Shown: one piece after another, positions 39,001-47,007 of the stretch | Layout: each line of letters opens with the position of its first letter | How positions within the stretch are numbered: the stretch's first letter is position 1 | Source: DATARH01 sp035550515 | Lineage (GTDB): Bacteria > Pseudomonadota > Alphaproteobacteria > ATCC43930 > CGMCC-115725 | Direction of reading: 5' to 3' | Assembly (NCBI GenBank): GCA_035550515.1 | Contig: DASZOZ010000039.1 | Span: 124,001-188,000 of the forward strand | Length of the DNA stretch: 64,000 nt | Position numbers and translations under genes: made by a program | Notes under the pieces: generated by a model | Database searches by the model: none | What the model was told of the DNA's origin: nothing | Seen by the model: only the letters and a program-made list of their open reading frames with translations

Positions 39001-40179
39001 ATGACCAAAATCGCCTCCGTCGCCACCTATCCCGTCTCCGTTCCGCGGCCGCAGCCGGTGTGGACGGCGCATGAACGGTCGACGGCGTGGAACGCGATCC
39101 TCACTGAGGTGAAGAGCGACGACGGGCTGGTCGGCCACGGCATCATCCATGCCGGGCCGGCGCCGCGGGTCTGCGAGTACGTCGCCAGGTTCGGCGAGTT
39201 CGTCCACGGCATGGATGCGCTGGCGACGACGGCGGTGTGGGAGCGACTGTTCGCGCTGACCTCGCCGCGGCCGGGTGCGATAGACGGGCGGGCGGATATC
39301 CCGGCGCCGATCGCCCGGCCGGACCGGACCGTGGCAATGGCGGCGCTGGGCGGTATCGACATCGCGCTGTGGGATCTGAAGGGCAAGGCCGCGGGCCTGC
39401 CGGTCTATCGGCTGCTGGGCGGCGAGAACCGCCCGCTGCACACCTATGCGACGGGCGGCTATTACCGCGGCGTCGGCGATGCGGAATACGGTGAGGAGCT
39501 GGCCGCTTTCCTCGATCTCGGCTACCGCGCGGTGAAGCTTAAATGCGGTGCCGGCTCGGTCGAACGGGAGGCGGCGCGGACCGCCACCGTGCGCAAGGTC
39601 ATCGGCGACGCGCCGGACCTCATGCTCGATATGAACGCACCCTACGATCTGCCTGATTGCATTGATTTTGCCCGCCGCGTCGAAGCGTCGAACATCTTCT
39701 GGCTCGAGGAGCCGCTGCACTGGTATCTGCAACCGGCGGATTTTGCCCGGCTCGCGGCGGCGACGACGATCCCGCTGGCGCATGGCGAGCGCGAGCTGAC
39801 CCGCTTTGCGGTGCGCGACTTCGTCACCATCGGCGGCATCCGCTATGTGCAGTTCGACGCGACGCGCGCTGGCGGCTTTACCGAGGCGCTGCGCGTGGCG
39901 CAGCTTGCCGAGCAGCACGGCGCCGTCGTCGCGCCGCATACCGCGCCGGAACTGCACGGCCACCTGGTGCTGGCGATGCCGCGCTGCACCTTTGGCGTCG
40001 AGTCGCATGGCGGCCCGGATAGCGACCCTTTGCATTACGGGCTGTTTCAGGAGCATCCGCATTTGCATGACGGCAAGCTGGTGATCTCCGACAAGCCCGG
40101 TTTCGGCCTGGAGATCGATTGGGACTTTGTCAGGAAGCACGCGGCGACGGGGAGCACCGGCAGCGCATTCGGCAGCTGA
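39001..40179 (+). CDS. Mandelate racemase/muconate lactonizing enzyme family protein
   Basis: A 392-residue enolase-superfamily enzyme. YRAVKLKCGAGS carries the KxK catalytic motif on the second strand of the barrel. Metal ligands are visible as Asp in LMLDMNAPYDLPD, Glu in FWLEEPLHWY and Glu in LAHGERELTR, and VAPHTAPELHGHLVLA supplies the His base region. The family racemises or dehydrates sugar acids; relatives include D-galactarate and mandelate enzymes. The specific substrate is not evident. ATG at 39001 follows GGGGGAAAGCAC. It ends 173 bp before an MFS transporter that could import its substrate. Confidence 0.9.
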   Translation: MTKIASVATYPVSVPRPQPVWTAHERSTAWNAILTEVKSDDGLVGHGIIHAGPAPRVCEYVARFGEFVHGMDALATTAVWERLFALTSPRPGAIDGRADIPAPIARPDRTVAMAALGGIDIALWDLKGKAAGLPVYRLLGGENRPLHTYATGGYYRGVGDAEYGEELAAFLDLGYRAVKLKCGAGSVEREAARTATVRKVIGDAPDLMLDMNAPYDLPDCIDFARRVEASNIFWLEEPLHWYLQPADFARLAAATTIPLAHGERELTRFAVRDFVTIGGIRYVQFDATRAGGFTEALRVAQLAEQHGAVVAPHTAPELHGHLVLAMPRCTFGVESHGGPDSDPLHYGLFQEHPHLHDGKLVISDKPGFGLEIDWDFVRKHAATGSTGSAFGS

Positions 40180-40352
40180 GGCATGAGGCCGTGCGTCAGA
40201 CTGATGTAATGCGCCGCGCATGTTCTAGCGCATGGTCATGTGATCCAAGTAATCGATGTCATCTGGTGCAATAGACACTCCTTAACCCCGGCCATACGGT
40301 CGCGGATAAGGCCCGGAAACTGGGCCCGAACCGAACAGAGGAGTGCTTCGCG

Positions 40353-41633
40353 ATGGCGATTGCAGCCGGCGACGTGCGTGTGCCTTGGTGGAAGGAACCG
40401 ACCAAGGATCAATGGTATGCCTATCTTGCGGCGTGGCTGGGCTGGACGCTCGACGCCTTCGACTTCACCGTATTCCTGCTGATCATGGTGCCGATCGCCA
40501 AGGAATTTGGCGTTCCGCTGACGGATGTCGCGATCGTCTTCACCCTGACCTTGTGGATGCGGCTGCTCGGCGCCACCGCCGCCGGCTGGATGGCCGACCG
40601 GCTGGGCCGCAAGAAGCCGTTGATGATTTCGATCGCCTGGTTCTCGGTCTGCAACTTCATCGCCGGGTTCAGCCCGAGCTTCTGGTTTCTGCTGCTGTTC
40701 CGCACCTTGCTCGGCATCGGCATGGGCGCCGAGTGGCCGTGCGGCGCCGCCTTGGCCATGGAGCAATGGCCGCAGCGGTCGCGCGGACTGATGAGCGGCG
40801 TGCTGCAAGGCTCCTGGGGACTCGGCTTCCTGTTGTCGAGCGCGTGCTATTGGCTGCTGTTCGACCGGTTCGGCTGGCGCGGCATGCTGTGGATCGGCAT
40901 CGCGCCGGCGCTGGCGATCGTCTATGTGCGGTTCTTCGTCAAGGAGCCCGAGGTCTGGGTCGAAAACCAGAAGCTGCAGAAGGCGCAGAAGCGCGAGGTG
41001 AAGGTCCCGCTGGCGGCGATCTTCCGGCGCGGCATCATCGGCAATGTGCTCAATGCCTGCTGGTTCCAGTGCGCCGGGTTCGTCACCTACTATTCGATCA
41101 ACGCGCTGTTCGCGACCCACCTGCAAAAGGATTTGGGTTTGTCGACGGCGCTGATCGCCACCCCGCTGATCCTCTCCAACCTCTTCGTGTTTATTGCGAG
41201 CACGTTCTGGGGGCTGGTTTCCGACCGGATCGGCCGGCGCGGGGCGATGATCATCCCGGCCTGCGTGTCGCTGATCATCACGCCGATCTATCTGCTGACC
41301 GACAACACGACGATCATCGTGCTCGGCTTCATCCTCCAGGGCTTCTTTGCCGGCGGCGCGATGTACGGGCAGATCCCGGCGTATCTGAATGAACGGTATC
41401 CCACCGAGGTGCGTGCGACCGCCTCGGCCTTCAGCTACCATATCGGAGCGATCGCCGGCGGGATGGTGCCGCCGATCCTGACGTTCTTCGCCACCGACCC
41501 GTCATGGAATATCGGTTTCGCGATCCCCATGCTGATCGGGACGATGCTCGGGCTCGTCAACTTTATCGTTTCGCTGGTCCTCGGGCCCGAAACCAAGGAC
41601 CGGGAGATGGTGCCCGACCTCGTCGTCGCATAG
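40353..41633 (+). CDS. MFS transporter, sialate/aromatic-acid-type permease
   Basis: A 426-residue 12-helix secondary transporter. The TM2-TM3 loop GWMADRLGRKKPLMIS and the later WGLVSDRIGRRGAMII are duplicated MFS signatures, LGIGMGAEWPCGAALAMEQW resembles the sialic-acid/aromatic-acid (AAHS) permease type, and the C-terminal YLNERYPTEVRATASAFSYH is also typical. An N-terminal KEPTKDQWYAYLAAWLGWTL starts the first helix. It probably imports an organic or sugar acid for the enolase-superfamily enzyme upstream. ATG at 40353 is preceded by AGAGGAGTGC. Confidence 0.9.
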   Translation: MAIAAGDVRVPWWKEPTKDQWYAYLAAWLGWTLDAFDFTVFLLIMVPIAKEFGVPLTDVAIVFTLTLWMRLLGATAAGWMADRLGRKKPLMISIAWFSVCNFIAGFSPSFWFLLLFRTLLGIGMGAEWPCGAALAMEQWPQRSRGLMSGVLQGSWGLGFLLSSACYWLLFDRFGWRGMLWIGIAPALAIVYVRFFVKEPEVWVENQKLQKAQKREVKVPLAAIFRRGIIGNVLNACWFQCAGFVTYYSINALFATHLQKDLGLSTALIATPLILSNLFVFIASTFWGLVSDRIGRRGAMIIPACVSLIITPIYLLTDNTTIIVLGFILQGFFAGGAMYGQIPAYLNERYPTEVRATASAFSYHIGAIAGGMVPPILTFFATDPSWNIGFAIPMLIGTMLGLVNFIVSLVLGPETKDREMVPDLVVA

Positions 41634-41649
41634 GCCGGGCCGGCGCAAA

Positions 41650-41683
41650 GCGCCCTCCGTCCGGCGCGCCGGGCGGAGGGCGC
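41650..41683. terminator. Bidirectional terminator between MFS gene and small secreted protein
   Basis: GCGCCCTCCGTCCGGCG (41650-41666) and CGCCGGGCGGAGGGCGC (41667-41683) form a near-perfect 17-bp inverted repeat with one mismatch, lying between two convergent genes. A short T-run (TTTT at 41693) follows on the plus strand. Rho-independent termination of the MFS transcript is likely. Confidence 0.75.
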
Positions 41684-41704
41684 CTCCGCGCGTTTTGTCG
41701 CCGG

Positions 41705-41923
41705 TTATTCGCAGACCTTGGTGGTCTTCATCGCGGTCTCGGCCTCGGTGCGGGTGCGATACATCCCGTCTGGGCCGATCACCGTCATTTCCTTGGTCAC
41801 TGGGCGCTGGTCGACGATCTTGCAGTGCTTGTCCGGGCCCTGGACGATGTAGAAGTCAGCAAACGCCGCCGGCGCCGCGATGCCGACGAGCGTCGCAGCA
41901 AGCACCAGAGTTTTGATCTGCAT
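41705..41923 (-). CDS. Small secreted protein of unknown function
   Basis: A 72-residue exported protein. MQIKTLVLAATLVGIAAPAA plus FA is a signal peptide with probable cleavage before DFYIVQGPDKHC. The mature part, DFYIVQGPDKHCKIVDQRPV onward, has a cysteine pair (Cys in KHCKIV and the penultimate VCE), a pattern that I recall from small periplasmic proteins in Bradyrhizobium relatives with no known role. ATG at 41923 is chosen over the upstream frame (to 42010) because TAGGAGAGAAC precedes it and signal-peptide character starts there. Confidence 0.75.
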   Translation of the reverse strand: MQIKTLVLAATLVGIAAPAAFADFYIVQGPDKHCKIVDQRPVTKEMTVIGPDGMYRTRTEAETAMKTTKVCE

Positions 41924-42116
41924 CGGGTTCTCTCCTAGATCAACTGTACCGAAGAAACAGAAAACAAGAACAAACAGTTCCTCATCAATTGGAGAGCCGC
42001 GGCGGATCAATTATCGGTCGAATGGGAGAAGCATAATTTCACTTTGACAATTTTGCTGGTGATTGGCGATATGAGCAGTTTCTATTGGGCAACAACCGGC
42101 AACTTCTGGTGCTGAC

Positions 42117-42248
42117 TCAGTTTGAAATCGTCCGTTTGGACGGCCCTCTGCTCGCCAGATACACACCGCTGGAGATCAGAGTGATGGCGATCCACCCCGG
42201 TATAGTCGGCCACTCGCCAAGCAGGGGGATTGCGAACAGAGGGATAGC
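42117..42248 (-). pseudogene. EamA/DMT transporter C-terminal relic
   Basis: The minus frame encodes AIPLFAIPLLGEWPTIPGWI then AITLISSGVYLASRGP, which matches the end of DMT/EamA transporters (compare ILAIPILGEWPATSDWFAML in the intact gene at 49519). The rest of the transporter is absent; upstream the sequence is the methyltransferase 3' end. This is a decayed fragment, the first of two EamA relics in the window. Confidence 0.75.
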
Positions 42249-42255
42249 GCAGGAA

Positions 42256-42948
42256 CTAACGCCCCGAACCAAACCGAACCGACATCTCCAGGCCCCCACT
42301 GAAGGGCAGCGTCATCGTCAAAAAGCGCTGCGCCGGGTCATTGATGAAGGCGAAGTAGTCGGCATATCCCTGCCGATCTACCTCCGTGTTATCACAAACC
42401 ACCACCGCCCTCGGCCGCAGATGGGGAGCGACAAGTTCGAGGGCCGGTCGCGCCATCGGTAGCCAGACATCGAACAACATGAAATCGACCGGCCCCTCGA
42501 TCTGACGAAGCGTCTTCCGTAGATCGCCCTCTCGCAGATCGATGAAACTGCTCAGACCCGCTTCGTCGAAATGCGCTCGTGCGGTACGAGCCTTCTCGGG
42601 CTCGTATTCCGTTCCGATCACCACACCGCTGCCGCCGGTAGCTCGTACATTGTCGCGTACGGCAGCAGCCAAATAGAGCGTCGAGACGCCATATGAGGTG
42701 CCCATCTCGACGACCCGTCGGGCGTCAATGGTGCGGCAGAGTTGGTAGCAGAACTCCGCCTTGTCACGGTCGAGTGCATAGAGCTTATCGGCTAGGAATG
42801 TTTTGGTCAGAGCGGCTTGTTCCTCGGGCGCACGACCTGCCCGGTCCCGCTCGGCGCGATGCTCGCGGATCGCGGATGTCTGGGCCTCGCTGCGTTCGTG
42901 CAACCGATCCAGCAGACGCTCCAGCTTCGGATCATTGAGGATCGTCAT
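42256..42948 (-). CDS. Class I SAM-dependent methyltransferase
   Basis: A 230-residue O-methyltransferase-like protein. An N-terminal helical part (LERLLDRLHERSEAQTSAIR) is followed by the SAM site RRVVEMGTSYGVSTLYLAAA, GTEYEPEKARTARAHFDEA and VDFMLFDVWLPMARPALELV, resembling catechol O-methyltransferase-type enzymes. VVVCDNTEVDRQGYADYFAF marks the late part of the core. Substrate unknown. ATG at 42948 has GGGGGAACC nearby. Its 3' end abuts an EamA relic, hinting that this is an island gene brought in next to debris. Confidence 0.87.
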   Translation of the reverse strand: MTILNDPKLERLLDRLHERSEAQTSAIREHRAERDRAGRAPEEQAALTKTFLADKLYALDRDKAEFCYQLCRTIDARRVVEMGTSYGVSTLYLAAAVRDNVRATGGSGVVIGTEYEPEKARTARAHFDEAGLSSFIDLREGDLRKTLRQIEGPVDFMLFDVWLPMARPALELVAPHLRPRAVVVCDNTEVDRQGYADYFAFINDPAQRFLTMTLPFSGGLEMSVRFGSGR

Positions 42949-43007
42949 TCTGGTTCCCCCGGAAAATCGTGCGTGCGATTGCCTTACTCATGTAATGCGA
43001 TTGCCTT

Positions 43008-43529
43008 CTATCCAAGGGCTTTTTCAAAATAATATCGGCGAATACCAGAGCCGATGGTCTTATTGCTCGCCACGTCGGCGGTCTCTTCGCCCAGAAGTCT
43101 GTATCCAGCCTCCTTGTAGAGCGCGAGCGCGGCTTCCTGGACTTCCGATGTGCTGAGCACGAGGCGCGAGACTCCCTGACGGCGGCATTCATTTTCTGCC
43201 GATTGGAGCATCTGCCGAGCGATACCCTGTCGTCGAGCCGAAGGATCGACATACATGCGGCGCAACTCCATCGCGCCATCCGACGTTCCTTCCAACCCGA
43301 ACATGCCAATCACCTTGTCGTCCTTGACGGCGACCCAAAAGCTTCCGGCACAGTCGCCGTAGTAGGCCGTGATGCGGTCGATCTCTTCTGCGAGGGCGCG
43401 CTCGATATAGGCGTCGAATGCGTCGCGGAGGTGCGGCGGGGCGAGGAGCCTATTGACGGTGATGAATAGCTCGTGGACCTGACCGGCGTCTCGCTCGGAG
43501 AACGGGCGGATGGTCATTTGTGTGATCAT
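43008..43529 (-). CDS. GNAT-family N-acetyltransferase
   Basis: A 173-residue GNAT protein. MTIRPFSERDAGQVHELFIT opens the fold, SFWVAVKDDKVIGMFGLEGT is the central sheet, and MYVDPSARRQGIARQMLQSA is the acetyl-CoA pyrophosphate loop (RRQGIA). VLSTSEVQEAALALYKEAGY completes the motif set. The frame is open to 43664, but homology starts at MITQMTIRPF (ATG 43529), or possibly the Met four codons later. Target unknown; the island setting suggests a self-contained resistance or metabolic modifier gene. Confidence 0.87.
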   Translation of the reverse strand: MITQMTIRPFSERDAGQVHELFITVNRLLAPPHLRDAFDAYIERALAEEIDRITAYYGDCAGSFWVAVKDDKVIGMFGLEGTSDGAMELRRMYVDPSARRQGIARQMLQSAENECRRQGVSRLVLSTSEVQEAALALYKEAGYRLLGEETADVASNKTIGSGIRRYYFEKALG

Positions 43530-43582
43530 ATTTCCATCCCCGAGCAGCTTCAGCAGGTAAATCGGCGTGCGCGCCGCGCGTA

Positions 43583-44242
43583 TCAAGCTGTGCTTGAGGG
43601 CATTCCTCGCGCGCCGGGATCGGAGTCCTTGAGGCTCTTTCGCTCGCGTATGACCTCCCACCACGCGGATAACCTGGGGTAGCGGGCCAAAGCTTCCGCG
43701 CCTTCCGGCGCTGCTGTGAAATAGGCCATCATGGGTGCTAGATGAAAATCGGCGAGCGACCAGCTTTTCCCCCCGGCGATGGGGCTGTCGCCGCGAGCGA
43801 TTGCTTCAAGCGCATCGAGGACGCGGAGCGAACGCTCAAGACCAGCGCGGATCAGGGCTTCGTCGGGCGTCCGCCCCCTGAAGCGCGCGAACACCCGTTC
43901 GCCTGCGACCTGCCGCACCATCGACGTATAACCATAGGAGTCGATGATCGAGATGATTTGCGCCATCCGAGCGCGGTGACGTGGTTCGGCTGGCTGCAAG
44001 ACCCGGCCTGGGAAAGCCTCGTCGATATATCGCGTTATGGCCTCGGTCTCATAGAGCACGAAATCCCCGTCTACGAGGGTCGGAACACGTCCGAACGGGT
44101 GCAAGTCGAGATATTCCGGCGGCACATCCGGCAGAAACGGATCGACTTCGAGATGCGCGTAGGCCAGCCCTTTTTCGGTCAGCACGATACGAGCTACTCG
44201 GACGTAGACGCTGAACCGAAAGCCATAAAGGGCGAGTGTCAT
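43583..44242 (-). CDS. Glutathione S-transferase family protein
   Basis: A 219-residue GST. The thioredoxin-like N-terminal domain has MTLALYGFRFSVYVRVARIV, PFGRVPTLVDGDFVLYETEA (cis-Pro of the glutathione site) and ITRYIDEAFPGRVLQP. The C-terminal helical domain has GGKSWSLADFHLAPMMAYF, the GST signature. The catalytic Ser/Tyr/Cys is not obvious; a Ser near residue 11 may serve. Likely a stand-alone detoxification enzyme. It lies 53 bp upstream of the GNAT gene on the same strand, so the two may be transcribed together. Confidence 0.88.
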   Translation of the reverse strand: MTLALYGFRFSVYVRVARIVLTEKGLAYAHLEVDPFLPDVPPEYLDLHPFGRVPTLVDGDFVLYETEAITRYIDEAFPGRVLQPAEPRHRARMAQIISIIDSYGYTSMVRQVAGERVFARFRGRTPDEALIRAGLERSLRVLDALEAIARGDSPIAGGKSWSLADFHLAPMMAYFTAAPEGAEALARYPRLSAWWEVIRERKSLKDSDPGARGMPSSTA

Positions 44243-44327
44243 TTGCGGCTACTCCGGTAGTCTCAGAGCTACAGATACCGAAGACGTATCGTATCTGTTT
44301 TTCCAGCGATCTCCTCTAAATAGTCTC

Positions 44328-44597
44328 ATGACGAGCAGCCGATCTGCCCTTGATTGGGGCGACCCCCACGCAATCACGATTTTCAATCCCGGAGATCGGG
44401 ACCGCTACCATGATCTACTCTGGGGCACGTCCGAGGCGATCACGATGTTCAATGCGGGGGACCGAGACGATTATCGTGATCTCCTATGGGGAGGCCCACC
44501 GAAGGCTACCGCCGCCGCCTCTTCGGCTTCTGCGGGACCGGAGTTGGAGGTGCAGGAGGTAGACGAGCCTCAACCTGTGCCGACACCTGAGCGGTAA
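44328..44597 (+). CDS. Small protein with duplicated 22-residue repeat
   Basis: An 89-residue unrecognised protein. Two copies of an acidic repeat, AITIFNPGDRDRYHDLLWG and AITMFNAGDRDDYRDLLWG, lie 22 residues (66 bp) apart. Across 19 aligned codons, 8 differ only synonymously (GGA/GGG, GAT/GAC, CGG/CGA, TAC/TAT, CTA/CTC and others), against 4 that change the residue. That pattern argues for protein-level selection and hence a real gene. The tail is Ala/Pro/Glu-rich. There is no good ribosome site, and the 3' end overlaps the convergent zinc-ribbon gene by 92 bp. Function unknown. Confidence 0.6.
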   Translation: MTSSRSALDWGDPHAITIFNPGDRDRYHDLLWGTSEAITMFNAGDRDDYRDLLWGGPPKATAAASSASAGPELEVQEVDEPQPVPTPER

Positions 44598-44784
44598 GCT
44601 CCGCCGTGATGTCGCGCACAAGCTGAGTTTTCCAGGCCATCGGATCGACGCTAATACTGAGTAGGTTGTGGCATCCGGGGCACACAAGCCCGAGTCCGGT
44701 CCAGGTCTCGATCTTGGTGGTGATCGGGATAGCCTCGCCGACGATCTCGATGATCGGCTCATCGCAATGAGGACACTTCGCCAT
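44506..44784 (-). CDS. Zinc-ribbon protein next to IS1-like transposase
   Basis: A 92-residue protein beginning MAKCPHCDEPIIEIVGEAI. Two CxxC pairs, CPHC near residue 4 and CPGC near residue 40, form a probable zinc ribbon. A central helix, DPMAWKTQLVRDITAELTAQ, is followed by a Pro-rich and basic tail, PPAPPTPVPQKPKRRRR. The ATG at 44784 has AGGTGAAATT upstream; the frame extends to 44859. It lies 4 bp downstream of the transposase stop. Its 3' end overlaps the convergent repeat-protein gene. Function unknown, perhaps nucleic-acid binding. Confidence 0.65.
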   Translation of the reverse strand: MAKCPHCDEPIIEIVGEAIPITTKIETWTGLGLVCPGCHNLLSISVDPMAWKTQLVRDITAELTAQVSAQVEARLPPAPPTPVPQKPKRRRR

Positions 44785-44788
44785 AATT

Positions 44789-45769
44789 TCACCTATTCGT
44801 AGGCTGTGATTTCGGTTGGCGTGGTCCATAGGGACCGCGCTTCTTCGGTGGCTCGGCATGGGCGTCCATGAGGGCCACGATGTCCTCCATAGACCACAGA
44901 CGATCCGAGATACCTGCCGCCATCGCCGGGGAGACCCGAAGCGTCTTGTGGATGCGAACGAAGTTGTAGAAGACGAAGTAGAGAGCCAGCATGTAGCAGT
45001 GGTTCTCGACCCGCTTGCTGAACCCGTTGGTCTTGCGAGTGTACCTCCGCATACTCATGCGCATCGTCAGATTATGACGCTCGGTAAGGCTCGTCGAAAT
45101 GTACCGGGGGTCGGGGCTCCCGGTTATGACGATCTTCTTGATGAACGGCTCGTCATCAGCGCCCGAAGACTTGTTGGCCTCCACGGGTACTCCGCTCGGG
45201 AACGAGACAACAGCCGAACCGCCATTGGGTTGATCGGCGTCCTGGTCCTCGCCTTTGCTGCGAGGCCGGTTCTTCACCTTCTTCATCAGCATCGCGTAGT
45301 CCACGTCTGCGCCGAACGCTTCCTCGACAGCTTCCAGGTAGGGTCTATGTCCATCCGTGGTTAGCTGGACGCGCTGATTGCCGATCCGGGCGCGTGCATC
45401 GGCCATCAGCGCCCGCGCAAACGGAGCATCACGACCACCGACTACAAAGCTCACAATAAGCTTGGTGTCCGGGTCGAAGGCAGTCCACGTCCAGATGCTC
45501 CCGTAGGCGAGGTCCTGGCGCAGAGCGTCGGCCTTGTTCCGGTCTTTGGCATAGCAGAACGACCAGATTTCGTCGCACTCGATGCGCTCGCAGTTGAGGC
45601 CGCGCACTGTCTGGTCGTGGAATGTTGCGCAGACCTCCCCTGCCTCATGCAGCACGCGATAGACTGTGTTGATACTGACATCGCTGATGCGGGAGGTTGC
45701 CCGCAACGAGTTCCCCTCGCACAGCAGGGACAGGATCAGCTTACGCAGTTGTGGGGGCAACTTTCTCAT
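44789..45769 (-). mobile_element. IS1-family-like DDE transposase (ATG start 45769)
   Basis: A 326-residue transposase. An N-terminal helix-turn-helix (LLCEGNSLRATSRISDVSIN) is followed by a DDE catalytic core: Asp66 in IECDEIWSFCYAKD, Asp139 in VQLTTDGHRPYLEA and Glu230 in STSLTERHNLTMRM. NGFSKRVENHCYMLALYFVF and LWSMEDIVALMDAHAE end it, the pattern of IS1-like transposases that occur singly in proteobacterial genomes. I could not find terminal inverted repeats or a target duplication, so it may be a domesticated or degenerate copy. Unlike classical IS1 insAB there is no frameshift. Confidence 0.8.
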
Positions 45770-46192
45770 AGCGCAGTCCACCGTACGGAAACTACTGCTT
45801 ACCGTCAAGCAGTTTTGCAGCAACCTGTCGCACCCATCAGGACAGGTGGGCTCGCTGCACGGCGCGAATGGGCGCGTGGGCACTGGTTAGCTACCCATGC
45901 GGGTGCCGGTAAGCTGCCGCGATTTGGTTGGGGGTGGCCGCGCAGAGAGCGCAAGCAGCGGCGGCACAGGAAGCCCGCGCGGGCTTCCCAAGACCACCAG
46001 CGCACCTCTCTTGCTCCCGTCTTGCGTGCCGAAGGCGCAAAAAGTCAGACCTATCAAAGGTCTAACGAAAGCCTTGACGGCGGCTCGGAAGTACGCAGAA
46101 TCAGGGCTGTCGAGACGCTGATTTCTGCGCCCTCTTGGGCTGTGGAAGACGGGGCAGCCGGGGCAACCGCTCCGGCTGTTTTCGTTTCTAGC
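45770..46192. other. 423-bp intergenic stretch with a perfect palindrome
   Basis: No supported gene. The palindrome GGAAGCCCGCGCGGGCTTCC (45969-45988) is perfect over 20 bp and could act as a terminator stem or a protein site. The stretch lies between the transposase start and the winged-helix gene's end. Confidence 0.5.
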
Positions 46193-46696
46193 TCATCGGG
46201 CCGGCCCTCCTGCGGGGTGCCAGGACAGGCCGTCGCCGGGGTTTCTGACCAGCCCGTCATCCCTCAGCCGCTTTAAGTAGGTGGAGATGCTCGGCGGCGG
46301 GACCGCGACGTTATACGTGTTCTTGATCCACTGCTCGATCTGGTTCCGCATCACGCCCCGAGCGCCGATGGCGCGGACAGCATCGAGAACCATTTCCTTG
46401 TGCGTCCGGTACGACGGTTCTGGCTCCGCTTCCCCTGCCTCGTCCTCGTCCGCCTCGGGTGGTTCCGGTTCGGCTTTGCGGTCATGGCCATTGAGCGTCG
46501 GTGAAGTCTGGCCGGACAACCTTTGCCAAACCCGCTTTGCAATTTCGAGTTCGGCCAGTTGAGCATCAAACTTCTTCATGTCGGCGTCGAACGCCGCCTT
46601 GTCGGCATCGAATTGCGTCTGTCGTTCGGCCTTCTGGCGCACGATGTTCTCGCGCTCGGTACGGAGAACGTCGAGGGGGAGCGGGTCTGCCGTCAT
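46193..46696 (-). CDS. Coiled-coil protein with C-terminal winged-helix domain
   Basis: A 167-residue protein that I do not recognise. Residues about 10-70 form a charged coiled coil (RTERENIVRQKAERQTQFDA onward). A Glu/Pro-rich linker follows (EPEPPEADEDEAGEAEPEPS), and the last 60 residues look like a winged helix with AIGARGVMRNQIEQWIKNTY and ISTYLKRLRDDGLVRNPGDG. This suggests a DNA-binding regulator with a dimerisation stalk. ATG at 46696 is chosen because the frame's earlier part (to 46741) is not protein-like. Confidence 0.65.
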   Translation of the reverse strand: MTADPLPLDVLRTERENIVRQKAERQTQFDADKAAFDADMKKFDAQLAELEIAKRVWQRLSGQTSPTLNGHDRKAEPEPPEADEDEAGEAEPEPSYRTHKEMVLDAVRAIGARGVMRNQIEQWIKNTYNVAVPPPSISTYLKRLRDDGLVRNPGDGLSWHPAGGPAR

Positions 46697-47007
46697 GGCG
46701 CGGCCATATACCAAGGAGAAGGACCAAGTTGCAAGACTCAATTCACTACGCAGCTACAAAAACTTATCAAGAAGTCTCCGTCAGTATTATATGTTCCCTT
46801 TTGAGTTCTCGTGATATTCGTGTATAGTATATTAAAGAATGATTTTCGGATCGACCCGCCTGCACACAAGTATGGTCTGAGTTTTAACGGGAACCACTGA
46901 CCAATTAAATCCCTAATCGACCCAGCGAGAACCGACGCATAGTTGGTGGCCGACAGCCGCAGCCGATACCGTTGCCCGTAGGCCAGACGGCGCGTCTCCG
47001 GCTAGCG
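46697..47007. other. Gap between winged-helix protein and DUF2332 gene
   Basis: This 311-bp gap is AT-richer than its surroundings (TATAGTATATTAAAG near 46822) and should hold the promoter of the winged-helix gene. No coding signal was found. Confidence 0.45.

Noticed and set aside
45897..46121. Short open frames between transposase and winged-helix gene
   Set aside because: They lack ribosome sites and protein-like composition and contain the 20-bp palindrome.
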